Assembly: GCA_947683625.1 (NCBI GenBank)
Contig: CANTUR010000619.1
Location: forward strand, 310,001 to 374,000
Length of the DNA: 64,000 bases
Source: Mallotus nudiflorus
Lineage: Eukaryota; Streptophyta; Magnoliopsida; Malpighiales; Euphorbiaceae
Reading direction: 5' to 3'
The notes beneath the pieces were generated by a model that was given only the letters and a program-made list of their open reading frames with translations, did not search any database and was not told the DNA's origin. The position numbers were made by a program, and so were the translations under genes. Shown piece after piece: positions 1 to 10,673 of the stretch. Within the stretch, counting starts at the first letter, position 1. Each line of letters begins with the position of its first letter.

Positions 1-3000
1 AAATTAATTTTTTCAGCTAATCATAAGGTTGATAAGCCTTTGTTTACACCTCGTGTTTTAGAGATTGGACAAGACAATCCTCAAAACTTTGGTGTTAATG
101 TTCCTGCGAATGAGAATAAAGGAAATAAAACTTTAGGTGTTAATGCTAATGACTTAGAGTATAATATGAAAATAAACACTAATGATAGTATTAATTTAGA
201 AAGAGAAGGAGAGCATAGGGTTAACGTTGATGGTGCATAGAGCATTGATATTAGTACTCAATGTTCACATGTTAATGCAAATAGTATAGAGGGGATGAAT
301 AGAATAGAGGAGACATTTAAAGATAGGGTTGCACCTCATTCTGAAATAGCAGCCCAAGGAGATGATCCAAGCATAGAGGACATAGAAGAAGTCAATAAAT
401 AAGCCAATTATACATATATGACCCCATATAGGTATATAAGTGAAGAGGATGCTAAGAATGAGAGTGCCCAATCTGATAAGGCTAAACATAGTTCTATAGA
501 ATTTGATGAAGAATAGAACCATGGAGTTACACCTTTAGAGAGGATTAGATATGATGGCATTGATAGAGAAGGTCATTTCATGCTTGGAATGACTTTTGCA
601 AATACATAAGAATCAAGGGCTACAATCTCCAAGTATGTAGTGCATTTTTGGTACACATTGAAGTTGAATCTCAATGAGTTTGCAAGGATAGCAGCTAAAT
701 GTCAAAATGAAAGTGGTTGCCCCTTTATGCTTAGGATCTCAAAAGATGGTAAAAACCTTGGATTGTCAATTAAAATATTAAAGATAGATCATGCATGCTT
801 CAGACATTATACTATACCAAGTGCAAGTGCAAAACTCCTTGTAAGACTTGCATTCAAATATATGGGCAAATATATACAGTAATCTTGCATTCAAGGTGAA
901 TAACATAATGGTAGAAGCTAAAGAAGAGTTAAAGGTTAATGTCAATTTTATAAGTGTAAAAGGGCTAAATATTATGCAAGAAATGGATGGAAGCTATAGA
1001 ATTCAATTATAACAACTAGAGGCTTATGCACATGCCTTGAAAACTAGCAACCTAGGGACCCTAACTGAAATAGAATTATGTAAAGAAGCACTTTAAAATG
1101 GTAGAAGGATATTCAAAAGGATGTTTATATGCTTCCAAGCTTTTAAAAATGGGTGAAAAATAGGTTGCAAGCCCATTATTGGCCTTAATGAATGCTTTAT
1201 TAATGGCGTATACAAGGGCTAATTATTGAGTGCAGTGGGGATTGAAGCTAATGATCAAATGTTGCGTATTGTATAAGCCATTATAGAGAAAGCAAATTTA
1301 AAAAATTGGTAATGGTTTATAACTTGGTTACATTAAGAGCTGACCCCTAGAGATGGCTCACAATTGACCATAATCAGTGATATACGAAAGATGGATGAAA
1401 TTTTTCTTTCTTTTATTTCACATATTTTAGAATTAAGACTTGTATAATAATGATTAGAACTTTTTTTAAAGGGTTTAATTGATGTCATCAAGGCATATTT
1501 ACTCCAATTGGAGCTAGAAATTGACTGAGGGATAAATAGAGAAGAAATTTTAGATATGTGCTTGGAGCACATTTGAGGAAGAGTTCAAAAATAATCTTGA
1601 GAAGTTGTTTCACATAAAGCAGCTGAAGGACTCATCTGGTATTCACCACAGACTTGGTGTAGAACATACTTCAGCTCAAGAATGAAAACAATGGTAATGG
1701 ACAACTTTACAGAATCTTTCAACTCATGGATTCTAGCTGCTTGATAAAGGCCAATCATTAGAATATTGGAGGACATTAAGCTACAAGCTTTGAATAGAAC
1801 TAAAGATAATAGAAAGCAATATGATAGATGTATTAATGATTGGAGCCAATCTTATATGAGATTGGAAGGATAACTTTTAAGATTGGAAGGATAACTTTTA
1901 TGGCTATAAAGTAGTATTCAATGGTGTAAATAAGTATGAAATAGAGGAAGGCAAAGATAAACACATAGTGCTTTTGGATAGGGAGCTATGCATTTGTAGG
2001 CCATGGGAACTTATTGGAATCCCATATTGTCATTCAATTTGTGCACTCACTCAAAGAAGGACCCTATAACTGTGATATCCAAGTGGTACTATAAGTCCAC
2101 ATATTTGGCAACATATTAATGTCCTATACAACTAGTTCTAAAAATAATATTTTATATGATGAACTAATTTCAGCCCATTGAACTTTCACCCTTGTCCAAA
2201 TTGGCTGGCAGATTAAGAAAACAAAGGGTTTGAGCTCCCAATGAACCATCAAATATTAGTCAAAGGGATAGCTAGCTTTCAAAGAAAAGGACTACATAAT
2301 TATATGGGTTATAACACAAGGAAGGGCATAATAGAAATACCTATAAGAATAAATGAAATCATGTATATTTTATTTCATGTAAATAAGTGAATTTTTTCAT
2401 TTCGACATATTGATAATTGATGAGTATGTTAAATTTATTTTCTCTTATGTATTATAGTTAACTTAGCTTATTAGTGAGGCTGTTAGTGGAAGTCAACAAG
2501 TTCCAGGCTATCAGTAGAATTCAAGCATCTATTTCACATCAAGTAAGTGACAAAGGGAAGCATCCATTAGCTAGACAAAGTGGTGGCTAATCTACCGGAC
2601 CTAGGAGAAGTGGTCCATGAGGCTAAGGATTTTATATTAATGGGAGGATAGGGTCTTTAATATACAATGTGAGTTTTATTTTTTTTTTCATTATTTGATG
2701 GTTATCATGATAAGGTGTAATGATTCTTATTTAGTTGGGGTGTTGACTTTGTTGGCATCAGTTGTAACTTGGCTGTTTTTTTATTTAGTATGGACAGGAG
2801 TCATAGAGGGTTATTTCTATAAGTGTCAGCATCAGTGAGTCTACCATATCAGCTGATGCACAAACAAAGTTCCAATAACAAATAAGAGGGAATTAAGGAA
2901 GAAAAAGGCACAACTGAGGTCATTACAGTTAGGAAGATTAAGTTCACAAGCACAAGCATAAGTGTTTCACAACCAAGTGATCTACCTTACCAAGCCCTTG

Positions 3001-3150
3001 GTCTGAAATGGCAAGGAGCACCTACAATTACAACTAAATAGCTGCAAGTAGAGACTCAAAAACATCAAGGAGATAGATTAAAAGGACAAAAAATGGTGGC
3101 CATGGTTGAAGGACTAAGACAATGTCTACTACAACCATTTCAGCAAGCAT
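1..3150 (+). pseudogene. Mutator-like (MULE) transposase, decayed
   Basis: Relic of a MuDR/MULE-type transposase, which cuts and pastes DNA in the nucleus. One frame, interrupted by stops, runs from about position 40 to 882: an acidic N-terminal stretch, then the plant MuDR N-terminal domain (pattern GMTFANT near 590, then AAKCQNESGCPF near 690-725). Around 900-1140 lies the helical linker, ending FKRMFICF. The MULE catalytic domain follows at about 1150-1440 (PIIGLNECFING, AVGIEANDQM, then ISD). The usual first catalytic Asp (DGCFLKG-type motif) is Asn here. A SWIM zinc-finger pattern, CICRPWELIGIPYCH, lies near 1985-2035, and a degraded C-terminal zinc knuckle (KEGHNRN) near 2310-2350. A possible C-terminal tail (LPYQALGLKWQGAPTITT) lies near 2985-3045 after a probable intron. 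Many stops and frameshifts make it non-functional. The element may begin left of the window; no terminal inverted repeats were recognised. Confidence 0.85.
1860..1901 (+). repeat. 21-bp tandem duplication inside the MULE relic
   Basis: Two adjacent copies of a 21-bp unit beginning GATTGGAAGGATAACTTTTA. The unit is a multiple of three, so the frame is kept. It lies between the catalytic domain and the SWIM finger and looks like a late local duplication. Confidence 0.9.
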
Positions 3151-3625
3151 TGATTTTGTTTTTTCTATTAATACATAGTATATGGAGTGCAAAAACTTTA
3201 TGAAATATTATGTTGCACATATTTTGTGTTGCTTTATAATGCATAGACACTATATAAGTATGCAAAACTTTATTTAATACTGTATTGCACATATTTTGGT
3301 TTTATTTTTTCCTATATAGCAAATGTCCATATTATTGATATCTTTGTTTGAGATACAATCTATAGACATGTTTGGTATTATCATGCTAATTTGGTTTTAG
3401 TACCAAATTTAGGTTTAACTTCTAAAACCTTGTAAATTTAGGGCAATTATTGTCAAATTAAGTTTATCTTTTTTAAGTTATCTAAATTGCATTTTGATTG
3501 GAATTTTTTTTTTGTCAACAACATCTAAATGTTCAATTCACTAAATACATTGCACAAACTAAAGTTCAATTCTTACATCACATGAACTAGCACATTACAT
3601 ACGCTTAATTGCCACATTCCATAAG
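3151..3625. other. AT-rich non-coding stretch
   Basis: Between the MULE relic and the next coding trace I see only AT-rich sequence with no supported gene, RNA or repeat boundary. Missing MULE end sequence could lie here, but no inverted repeat partner was found. Confidence 0.5.
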
Positions 3626-3885
3626 CTAACAAATGAGAAATAGAACTAAGAAAATACACCATAATAGAAGATGAGTATAAAAGGTCATTCTCATATTCTT
3701 TTTACTTATATTTAATTCTTTAAGGCTTGCTTTCTTTAGTCTTCTTAAGTCTTGCTAAACTTTTGCAATTACAGCATTAACCTCATTGTCGCTAGAACCT
3801 CCCATTCTTCTATTTATTGCCTTCAGTTGGCTATTTTCTGCTTCAAGAATTATGTTCTCAATCTTTAAATAGTTAGTAACATCCT
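3626..3885 (-). pseudogene. Coiled-coil plus membrane-segment gene fragment
   Basis: The minus strand reads as a charged coiled-coil stretch (KIENIILEAENSQLKA), then a polar linker and an internal stop (AKV*QDLRRLKK). A hydrophobic C-terminal segment (THLLLWCIFLVLFLIC) is followed by a stop at 3626-3628. This order, a coiled coil then a terminal membrane anchor, resembles the C-terminal end of plant GRF-type zinc-finger proteins, often seen near transposons. The zinc finger itself is not visible and the upstream part is lost next to the LTR remnant starting near 3905. Function is unassigned; the family suggestion is weak. Confidence 0.35.
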
Positions 3886-5039
3886 ACTTCTAGCATTCAT
3901 TGCCTCATCATGGCGCTAAGGAACGAGAATTCTTTCAAATTTAGAATCTATAGCAAGCCTTAAAATAAAAACACATGCAAAAATAATATAAAAATACACT
4001 AGAATTAAAACTTATTTAATATAAAAATAAATCTTTATATTATAACACAATAAAATATCTTCATACAATATTCAGGTACAAGGTTTCTAATAATACAACA
4101 CACTACTAATACAATAACACTACTATTACAGTGATTACTAAAATACAAGAAGATAATAGTTCAGTATTTATATAAATTAGCTAGGGAGGAAAGAGTTCGA
4201 TGAATAGTACTATGAGGAAGATTTGATGTAGTAGATCCTGAAAAAATATTAAAAGGAGTTAGACCTTACTGAGTGAATTATTATAATATCTATACATGTG
4301 TCATGACCCAAGCCGGGAGTCATGATCGGCGATAGGGAATAAGAATTCTTTCGAATCCGAAACCCGTAGCAAGCCTTAAAAATAAAAATGCATGCAATAA
4401 ATATATAAAAATACGTCAAAATTAAAACTTGAATCAATAAAAAAATAAATACTCAATATCATTTCATAAATAAAATATTTATACAATATCTTAATACAAA
4501 TCCCAACTGATAAAATAACACACTATTGATACAATAACACTAATACTGCAATTTTCTAGAATACAATAAAAGTTCAAAGATGTAATTTACATAAAATAGT
4601 CGGGGCGGAAGAAGACTGTAATATCCCATGTTTTTAAAATATTTTTACACTGTACCGGGATATGCAGTGTTAATAATTTCTGTATATTATATGATATTTT
4701 TATGAGTTGATATGTATTTAAAACCTATTTTAATTACTGTGTATTATTTTCAGTGTTTTACGTAAAATTTTCCCGGGACTTGCATTTTCGGAGAAATTTT
4801 CACGTAAACAATGTAATATTAATTATTTTAAATATATTTTCGGACTTACATGAAATCATGCGTATTTTTAAATTATTAAATAAAGCCTGTGTGTGAATAT
4901 TTATTTAATTAGGGTTTAATATATATAACCCTAATATTTTATTATTTATTTATTTATTTATTGTTATTTAATTATTTATTTATTATTAAATTATTAAAAA
5001 ATTTTTTATTATTATTTTATTAATATTTAATTATTTTAA

Positions 5040-5420
5040 TTTATTTTTCTTTTTCTTTTTTCTTTTTTTTTCTTTTTCTTTTCTTTTCTTTTTCTTTCTT
5101 TTCTTTTCTTTCTTTTTCTTTTTCTTCTTCTCCTTCTTCCTTCTCCCGCGCCCGACCACCACCATTCTCCCGCGCCCGACCACCACCATTCTCCCTTCCC
5201 TCCCGCTGCAACTTCGGCCACCTACCGTCGATGTGCCTCCCGGCTTGCCATCGCCGTTCCCAGCCGTCCCTCGCCGCCAGCAGCTCCCTTCCCCGGCGCC
5301 GGCGAGCTAGTTTTCCTCTTTTGGTCGAAAATCGACCCTTCGCCGTTTCTCCCTCCTCCGACCACCGTTTTTGACACCGCCAGTCTGTTTCTTCTTCTTG
5401 AGCTCCGGTGAGTGTGATTC
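5040..5420 (+). promoter_or_regulatory. Pyrimidine/GC-rich leader-like block in the LTR
   Basis: A CT-rich run followed by a GC-rich stretch, very unlike the AT-rich rest of the LTR. It includes a tandem duplication (unit TCTCCCGCGCCCGACCACCA, 5142-5190 region) and ends at a good splice-donor match (GTGAGTG near 5408), after which the sequence turns T-rich like an intron. Plant genes often have a CT-rich 5' leader with a first intron, so this may be the LTR's own transcribed leader. A TATA-like run lies about 120 bp upstream of the CT run. The role is inferred. Homologous blocks occur in the other LTR copies. Confidence 0.45.
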
Positions 5421-6965
5421 TAGCTTTGGTTTGAGCTAAAATGGTTTAGATTTGCTTAGGTTTCAATTTTTCAATTTCGGTCACATTAGGGTTTTTGATT
5501 TTTTTGAGCTTCGAATTGGATGATTCATGGAAACTCCCTTCACAAATGTTGTTCCTAGTAGCTTAATCTACATGTATGAATTTTTGTACAATTTTTGGAG
5601 ATTGTTTGGATTTTTGGGTATTTTTGAATATTTTAATATTATTTTCTAATTTTCGAAAATTAATTATTTAAATTATGAAATTGGAGTTTATGGTTAAATT
5701 AAGTGTTGAAATGAATTATAGGAATTTATTTGGAATTTTTATGAATTTCTAAGTATTTATTTTGAATTATTGAAGTTTATGTGATTTTGAGAAATTAGGG
5801 TTAATTGTGTTTTAAATTGAATTTAATTGGTTAATTGAGTTTAATTATTGATATTATTGATAAATATGTTGAGAAAATTAATTTTGGATAATTTTATAAT
5901 TTTTGGTGAATTTTTGAAGCAATTTAAGTATATTTATATATATAGGGGTATTTTGGTAATTTTACCCTAAATTGTCTAAAAATGTAATTTAATTGGTTTT
6001 AATAATTATTTAAGGTATAAAAATGATTTCTATAAATTATTTGGTATTTTTAACTAATTAAAACTATTTTTCGTGAATTATTTTCAATTATATATATAAT
6101 ATACGGTTTTTCTATTAAAATGAGTTTTTATCGGTTTTTACAGTGTTTTAAGGTTAATTATGTAATTTCTACATATAAAATGAATTTCTATGATGTAAGG
6201 ATATTTTTGGTATATCTGGAATTGTTCTGTGATTGTGGACCCCGATCGGTAGATTGTAGTCTGGAGTCCGACCGTGGGGTTATGGATTTGTGTTGGGCCT
6301 ATTTTTCGAAGTGTGTTTCTTTGCAGGGTCGGCTCTACTCTTTGAGTAGAGAGATGTCCGTTTTACAGGGGAGGTTCTGCCGGATTTTCGATAGAATTCT
6401 CGTAAAACGTGATGTCCAGTCGAACCCTAATTCTGTTTCCGTATTTTAATACTCTAGATTGAATTCTAGGATTTCTGTTAGGTTTATTCTGATGTCTATT
6501 ATTCATTATTTGTTTAGTTGCGCCGAGACCAAGGGCTAGTGGACCAGGCCCGTCGGACCTGTCTCGTGGAGCGCATTAGGTGAGTTACTATACTATATAT
6601 ATATATGCTTAGGACGCATGATTTAGAAATGCATGTTTTATGTTGATTAAATATGCATAAATAATTTGATTATTTCTTAAGTTTATATTAAGTATATTTT
6701 TGGTTTATTTTTGGTATATAATAAATTATATACATGTTTTGTTAATAAAATATATTTAAAATGTTTTTAAATATATTTTTAGTTTAATTTATAATTTGAT
6801 TGGATTTATTTGACGTATATATACTCGAAATATACCTGGTTTACTTTTGGTGTATTTCTGGTATATATATGGATTATATTGTTATTTCATTTATATTCAT
6901 GCATCATTTATTTTTGTGAATGAATGATTTATATTATTAATGAAGGATATCAATAGAACGTGCTA

Positions 6966-7004
6966 CCTAGTGGGCAACACTAGGACCGAGTACGTGCCGG
7001 TACG
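6966..7004. other. LTR inverted repeat and palindrome
   Basis: CCTAGTG (6966-6972) and CACTAGG (6978-6984) form a perfect 7-bp stem with a 5-nt loop. Just downstream is CGTGCCGGTACG; in the copy at 38467-38478 the same site reads CGTACCGGTACG, a perfect 12-bp palindrome. Both sit in the strongly conserved block that follows ATCAATAGAACGTGCTA in family members. Confidence 0.75.
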
Positions 7005-7084
7005 CCTATAGCTTTAGGCTATATTACTAACTTATTTGTGAATATTGATTTGATATGATTATTGGATGTGTGAGATGTGGTTTG

Positions 7085-7191
7085 AGTGTGATTGCTGGAG
7101 CTCGGTTGACCAAGTGTCTCGGGGCCAATCACACTGGCAGTCAGACTGCTGGAGCTCGGTTGACTTAGTGTCTCGGGGCCAGTCTACTGTC
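7085..7191. other. Twin hairpins with near-identical loops in the LTR
   Basis: Hairpin 1: AGTGTGATTG (7085-7094) pairs perfectly with CAATCACACT (7126-7135) around a 31-nt loop. Hairpin 2: AGACTG (7143-7148) pairs with CAGTCT (7180-7185), extended by CAG (7138-7140) with CTG (7187-7189) past a small bulge. Its 31-nt loop is the same as the first except at two positions. Both loops start CTGGAGCTCGGTTGAC. The pair also occurs near 8230-8330, 11120-11220, 13290-13385, 30180-30295, 38560-38670, 42787-42895 and 54110-54215, and is partly deleted near 47065-47150. A nucleic-acid structural role is inferred, not shown. Confidence 0.8.
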
Positions 7192-7449
7192 CAAATGGAT
7201 TAAGTGGATATATTTGGAATAAGTGAGCCTGTATGGCTAGAGTGTTGTTTAACACTATTTTCTGAGGTTGCGTTATTCTAGGGTTCTATGTGATCCTTCA
7301 TAAAAGACGATTTTCAATAAAATATATAAAAAAATGATTTTTCTACATCTGTGTGAAATTGTCTGTATATATATTAGATACACATATACTGTTGACTGTA
7401 TGCATTATCACTTAGTGTGTATGTATATATATTATAGTAATTCACTCAG

Positions 7450-7508
7450 TGAGGTCTGACTCCCTTCCGTTGACTATTTTTCAGGAGAGTCAACTTCTTC
7501 AGACCTCA
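7450..7508. other. Two-part hairpin near the LTR 3' end
   Basis: Outer arms TGAGGTCTGA (7450-7459) and TCAGACCTCA (7499-7508) pair perfectly over 10 bp. Inner arms GTTGACT (7469-7475) and AGTCAAC (7488-7494) pair over 7 bp. The block lies about 380 bp before the LTR 3' end. It is recognisable in other copies (30565-30625, 38884-38945), where the inner arms are partly mismatched. Confidence 0.7.
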
Positions 7509-10500
7509 GTAGCAGGTCGATACGTCGGATTTCTTCCGCCCCGGCTTCTTTGTGTAAATTATCTACTTGAGTCTTATTTATTTTATCTAGGCACTGCAGT
7601 AGTTGTGAATTAAAGTATTGGATTTCATGTATTTTATTTTAAAGAGATGTATTATATTGAAACTGGATTTGTATTAAAGAGATTATGTATCTATGAGATG
7701 AGATTTTGAATTAAATCCAGTTGATGTGAATAATATTATGATATTATGATTTTTATTTCCGCTGCATATTATATTGTTATTGTTATTATTGTATGTTTAT
7801 TTTATTTTTAGGCTTGCTACGGGTTCCGAATTCGAAAGAATTCCCGTTCCCTAGCGCCGGTCATGGCCCCTGTTTTGGGTCGTGACAAAGACCAGAGTAA
7901 AGCACTACTAGTACAGTTTGACAACGAAGACTCTCCTAGAAAAAAGTTTGAGAGGGGGTTAGACCTCACTGAGTGAATTATTATAATATATATACATGCA
8001 CCTCCTAATGTCATATGCAATCAATCATCCGTATATATATAAATAAATATAGGCATTTCACACATATGCTAAAATTTCGCTTTTATATATAATAAAATAC
8101 AGAAAATATTTATTTAAATAAAGGATCAAATAGAACCCTAAAATTATTCACAACCTCAAACAAATATCTTACTAGCCATACAGGCTTTACTTAATTCCAA
8201 GGAAATTCTCTTATTCAATTTTAGACAGTAGATTGGCCCTGAGACACTAAGTCAACCGAGCTCCCGTAATCTCACTGTTAGTGTGATTGGCCCGAGACAT
8301 TAGATCAACCGAGCTCCAGCAACCACACTACTCACTCACTTTTTTTCTCAATATTCACAATAATCAATTTCAGCTCAAATGATTCTCATAATATCGACTC
8401 TAAAGTCTAACGAACCGGTACGTGCACAATCTCAGTGCAGCCCACTAGGTAAAACGTTCTATTGATATCCTTCATATAAATCGTATATTTATGGAAAATA
8501 AGTAAATGCATAATTAAACACAAATGACATTCTTTATAAAAGAATAAACCATTATATACTGGAAATATACCAGTTATATACTAAAAATATTTCAAGTTTA
8601 CATGCCACGTATAAACCATAAGTATATCAAAAATATACTAAATGCATATTAAGAATATATCAAATGTATACATCGCATATATATTGAAATATACCAAAAT
8701 ATACTGAAAGTATACCAAACATATACTAAATCATTTACTGAAATAATTCATATTTAAATTCATATAAAAACATAATTACTTATAATCATGCATCTAAATG
8801 CAATGTATATATAAAATAATAACTCATAGGTTTACGCTTCTCGAGACAAACTTTACAGGCCTGGTCCAATAGGCCTCGGTCTCGGCGTAGCTAGAAAATA
8901 AATATTAATAATACAATATCAAAATAATTTCTAACTTATACTTTTAAGAATTCTAAAGGAAGACTCGATCTAAGAATTCAAAATTCAGTTAAAACACAAA
9001 AACTCAGGATCGACCCGACGTCACATTTTACGAGAAGTCTACCAAAAAATCAGTAGAGCTTCCTTTGTAAAACGGACATTTCTTTACTGACAATAGAGCT
9101 AATCCTACAAGAAAATGCACTTCTAAAACACAGGTATTCACTACCTCAGATTAGGACCCTAAACAACACAAATCCCAACTGAGATTCACAATACACAATA
9201 AAAATAAATATTAAATAAAAATATATTAAAATCATTAAAAATCCATAAAATAATTAAAATGCCACAATATAATTTATTTAAACATCAAAACACTAAATAT
9301 CATTATTTTCACAATAATTAAATAAAAATCTCAAATAATAATATAATATTAATAAAAATTTAATTTTTCAATAATTCAACGTAAAATAGTCAAATTCACA
9401 TTTAATTAATCAAATAGTTTAAATATATAATAAAAGTAGTTAAAAACCCATTTAATCACAAAAATAGTAAATAATATTATTATTTGAATTTAATTTTCAA
9501 AAACTCATATTAATTAGTTAAAAATAGTAAATAATTCATAAAAATTATTTTAATAACAATTATTATTCCAAAATTATTTAAAACATATTATTTAACTATA
9601 ATTTCAATAAAAATACACAATTAACCTATAATTTCCAAAATCACATAATACTAAAATTATTCCCAAAAATTACATAAAATCACTAAAAATTATTTTATCA
9701 ATACTAAAATTACTAACTTAATCAAATTTCCATTCAAAATAATTAAATGACATAATTATAAAAAAAAATCCATTTTTTAACAATAAAATTTTCAAAAATA
9801 CCCATTATTCAAATTAATTCAAAAAAATATACAAAAAATATTTTTGAGAAGATTGAGCTACATACAACAATATTCTCAAAGCAAAATTTCATGAATCAAG
9901 CCCAATAATTAAATAAAAATTCAAAACCGTAAACACATAAACTAAAATTTGATAAAACTTACAATCCGGACGTCGTAAGCTTAAACCGACTTGAGAATTG
10001 AGAAGCACATGTCGAGAGGAGTCTAATGAGCCCAAGAACTCAAGTCGAAACCACTAAAAATGTATCAGTGTACTGTAGCTCTTCCTCGGTCTTCACGCAA
10101 AATCTGGCGACTAGAGCTCCTGGCGACGACAGGAAGGAAGAGAGGAGGTGGGGCGAGCTTGGTGGTTTTCCATGGTGGCTGTCGACATGGCTGGTGGATC
10201 TCGAACGGTGGCTGGCAGAATGTTAATGGCAGATGCAAATGAAGAAAAAGAAAAAGAAGAAAAAGAAAGAAATAGGTGGGAAGGATAAGGCTTTGACCCG
10301 AAAATGACATGCTTTGACCTCTTTATATATATATATATATATATATACACTTAACTTTAACTTTACACTTGTCACACACACATATATATACACATATATA
10401 CTACACATAAACACACATACACATTGTATTAATAATTCTATAGTAATGATAATAATAATAACAATAATAATAATAACACAAACATGAAATAATATATTGA

Positions 10501-10619
10501 TAATAATAATATCAATAAAATAACAATAATGATAATGATAATACTAACAACAGTAACTTCCAAAATAATGTACTTTACGTAAATAAAATGTTTAGAATAA
10601 AATAATAAACAATATTCAC

Positions 10620-10620
10620 A

Positions 10621-10670
<50 letters not shown>
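10620..10670. repeat. (AAT)n microsatellite in LTR
   Basis: About 17 uninterrupted AAT units in the minus-oriented LTR 4299-10901. It sits where the other minus-oriented LTR copies also have trinucleotide runs. Confidence 0.95.

Positions 10671-10673
<3 letters not shown>

Larger units (their letters stand above)
4617..7887 (+). mobile_element. Solo gypsy LTR, TSD AAGAC (innermost layer)
   Basis: A 3271-bp LTR beginning TGTAATATCCC and ending GGGTCGTGACA, flanked by perfect 5-bp repeats AAGAC (4612-4616 and 7888-7892). It lies inside the opposite-strand LTR 4299-10901 and is therefore the youngest insertion of the nest. In order it contains a TATA-like run near 4916-4930, a pyrimidine-rich and GC-rich block (5040-5420) ending in a consensus-like splice donor (CCG/GTGAGTG near 5408), a long AT-rich middle, an array of inverted repeats (6966-7191), a further hairpin (7450-7508) and the conserved 3' block GAATTCCCGTTCCCTAGCG. 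No coding region is credible inside it. Confidence 0.93.

Noticed and set aside
5036..5221. Lys/Arg-rich 61-residue minus-strand ORF
   Set aside because: By-product of the CT-rich leader-like run in a solo LTR; the equivalent position in other copies is not conserved as protein.
6120..6449. 109-residue ORF inside solo LTR 4617-7887
   Set aside because: It lies in LTR DNA; the matching region in other copies (for example 37791-37976, 13883-14122 on the other strand) is not kept open as protein.
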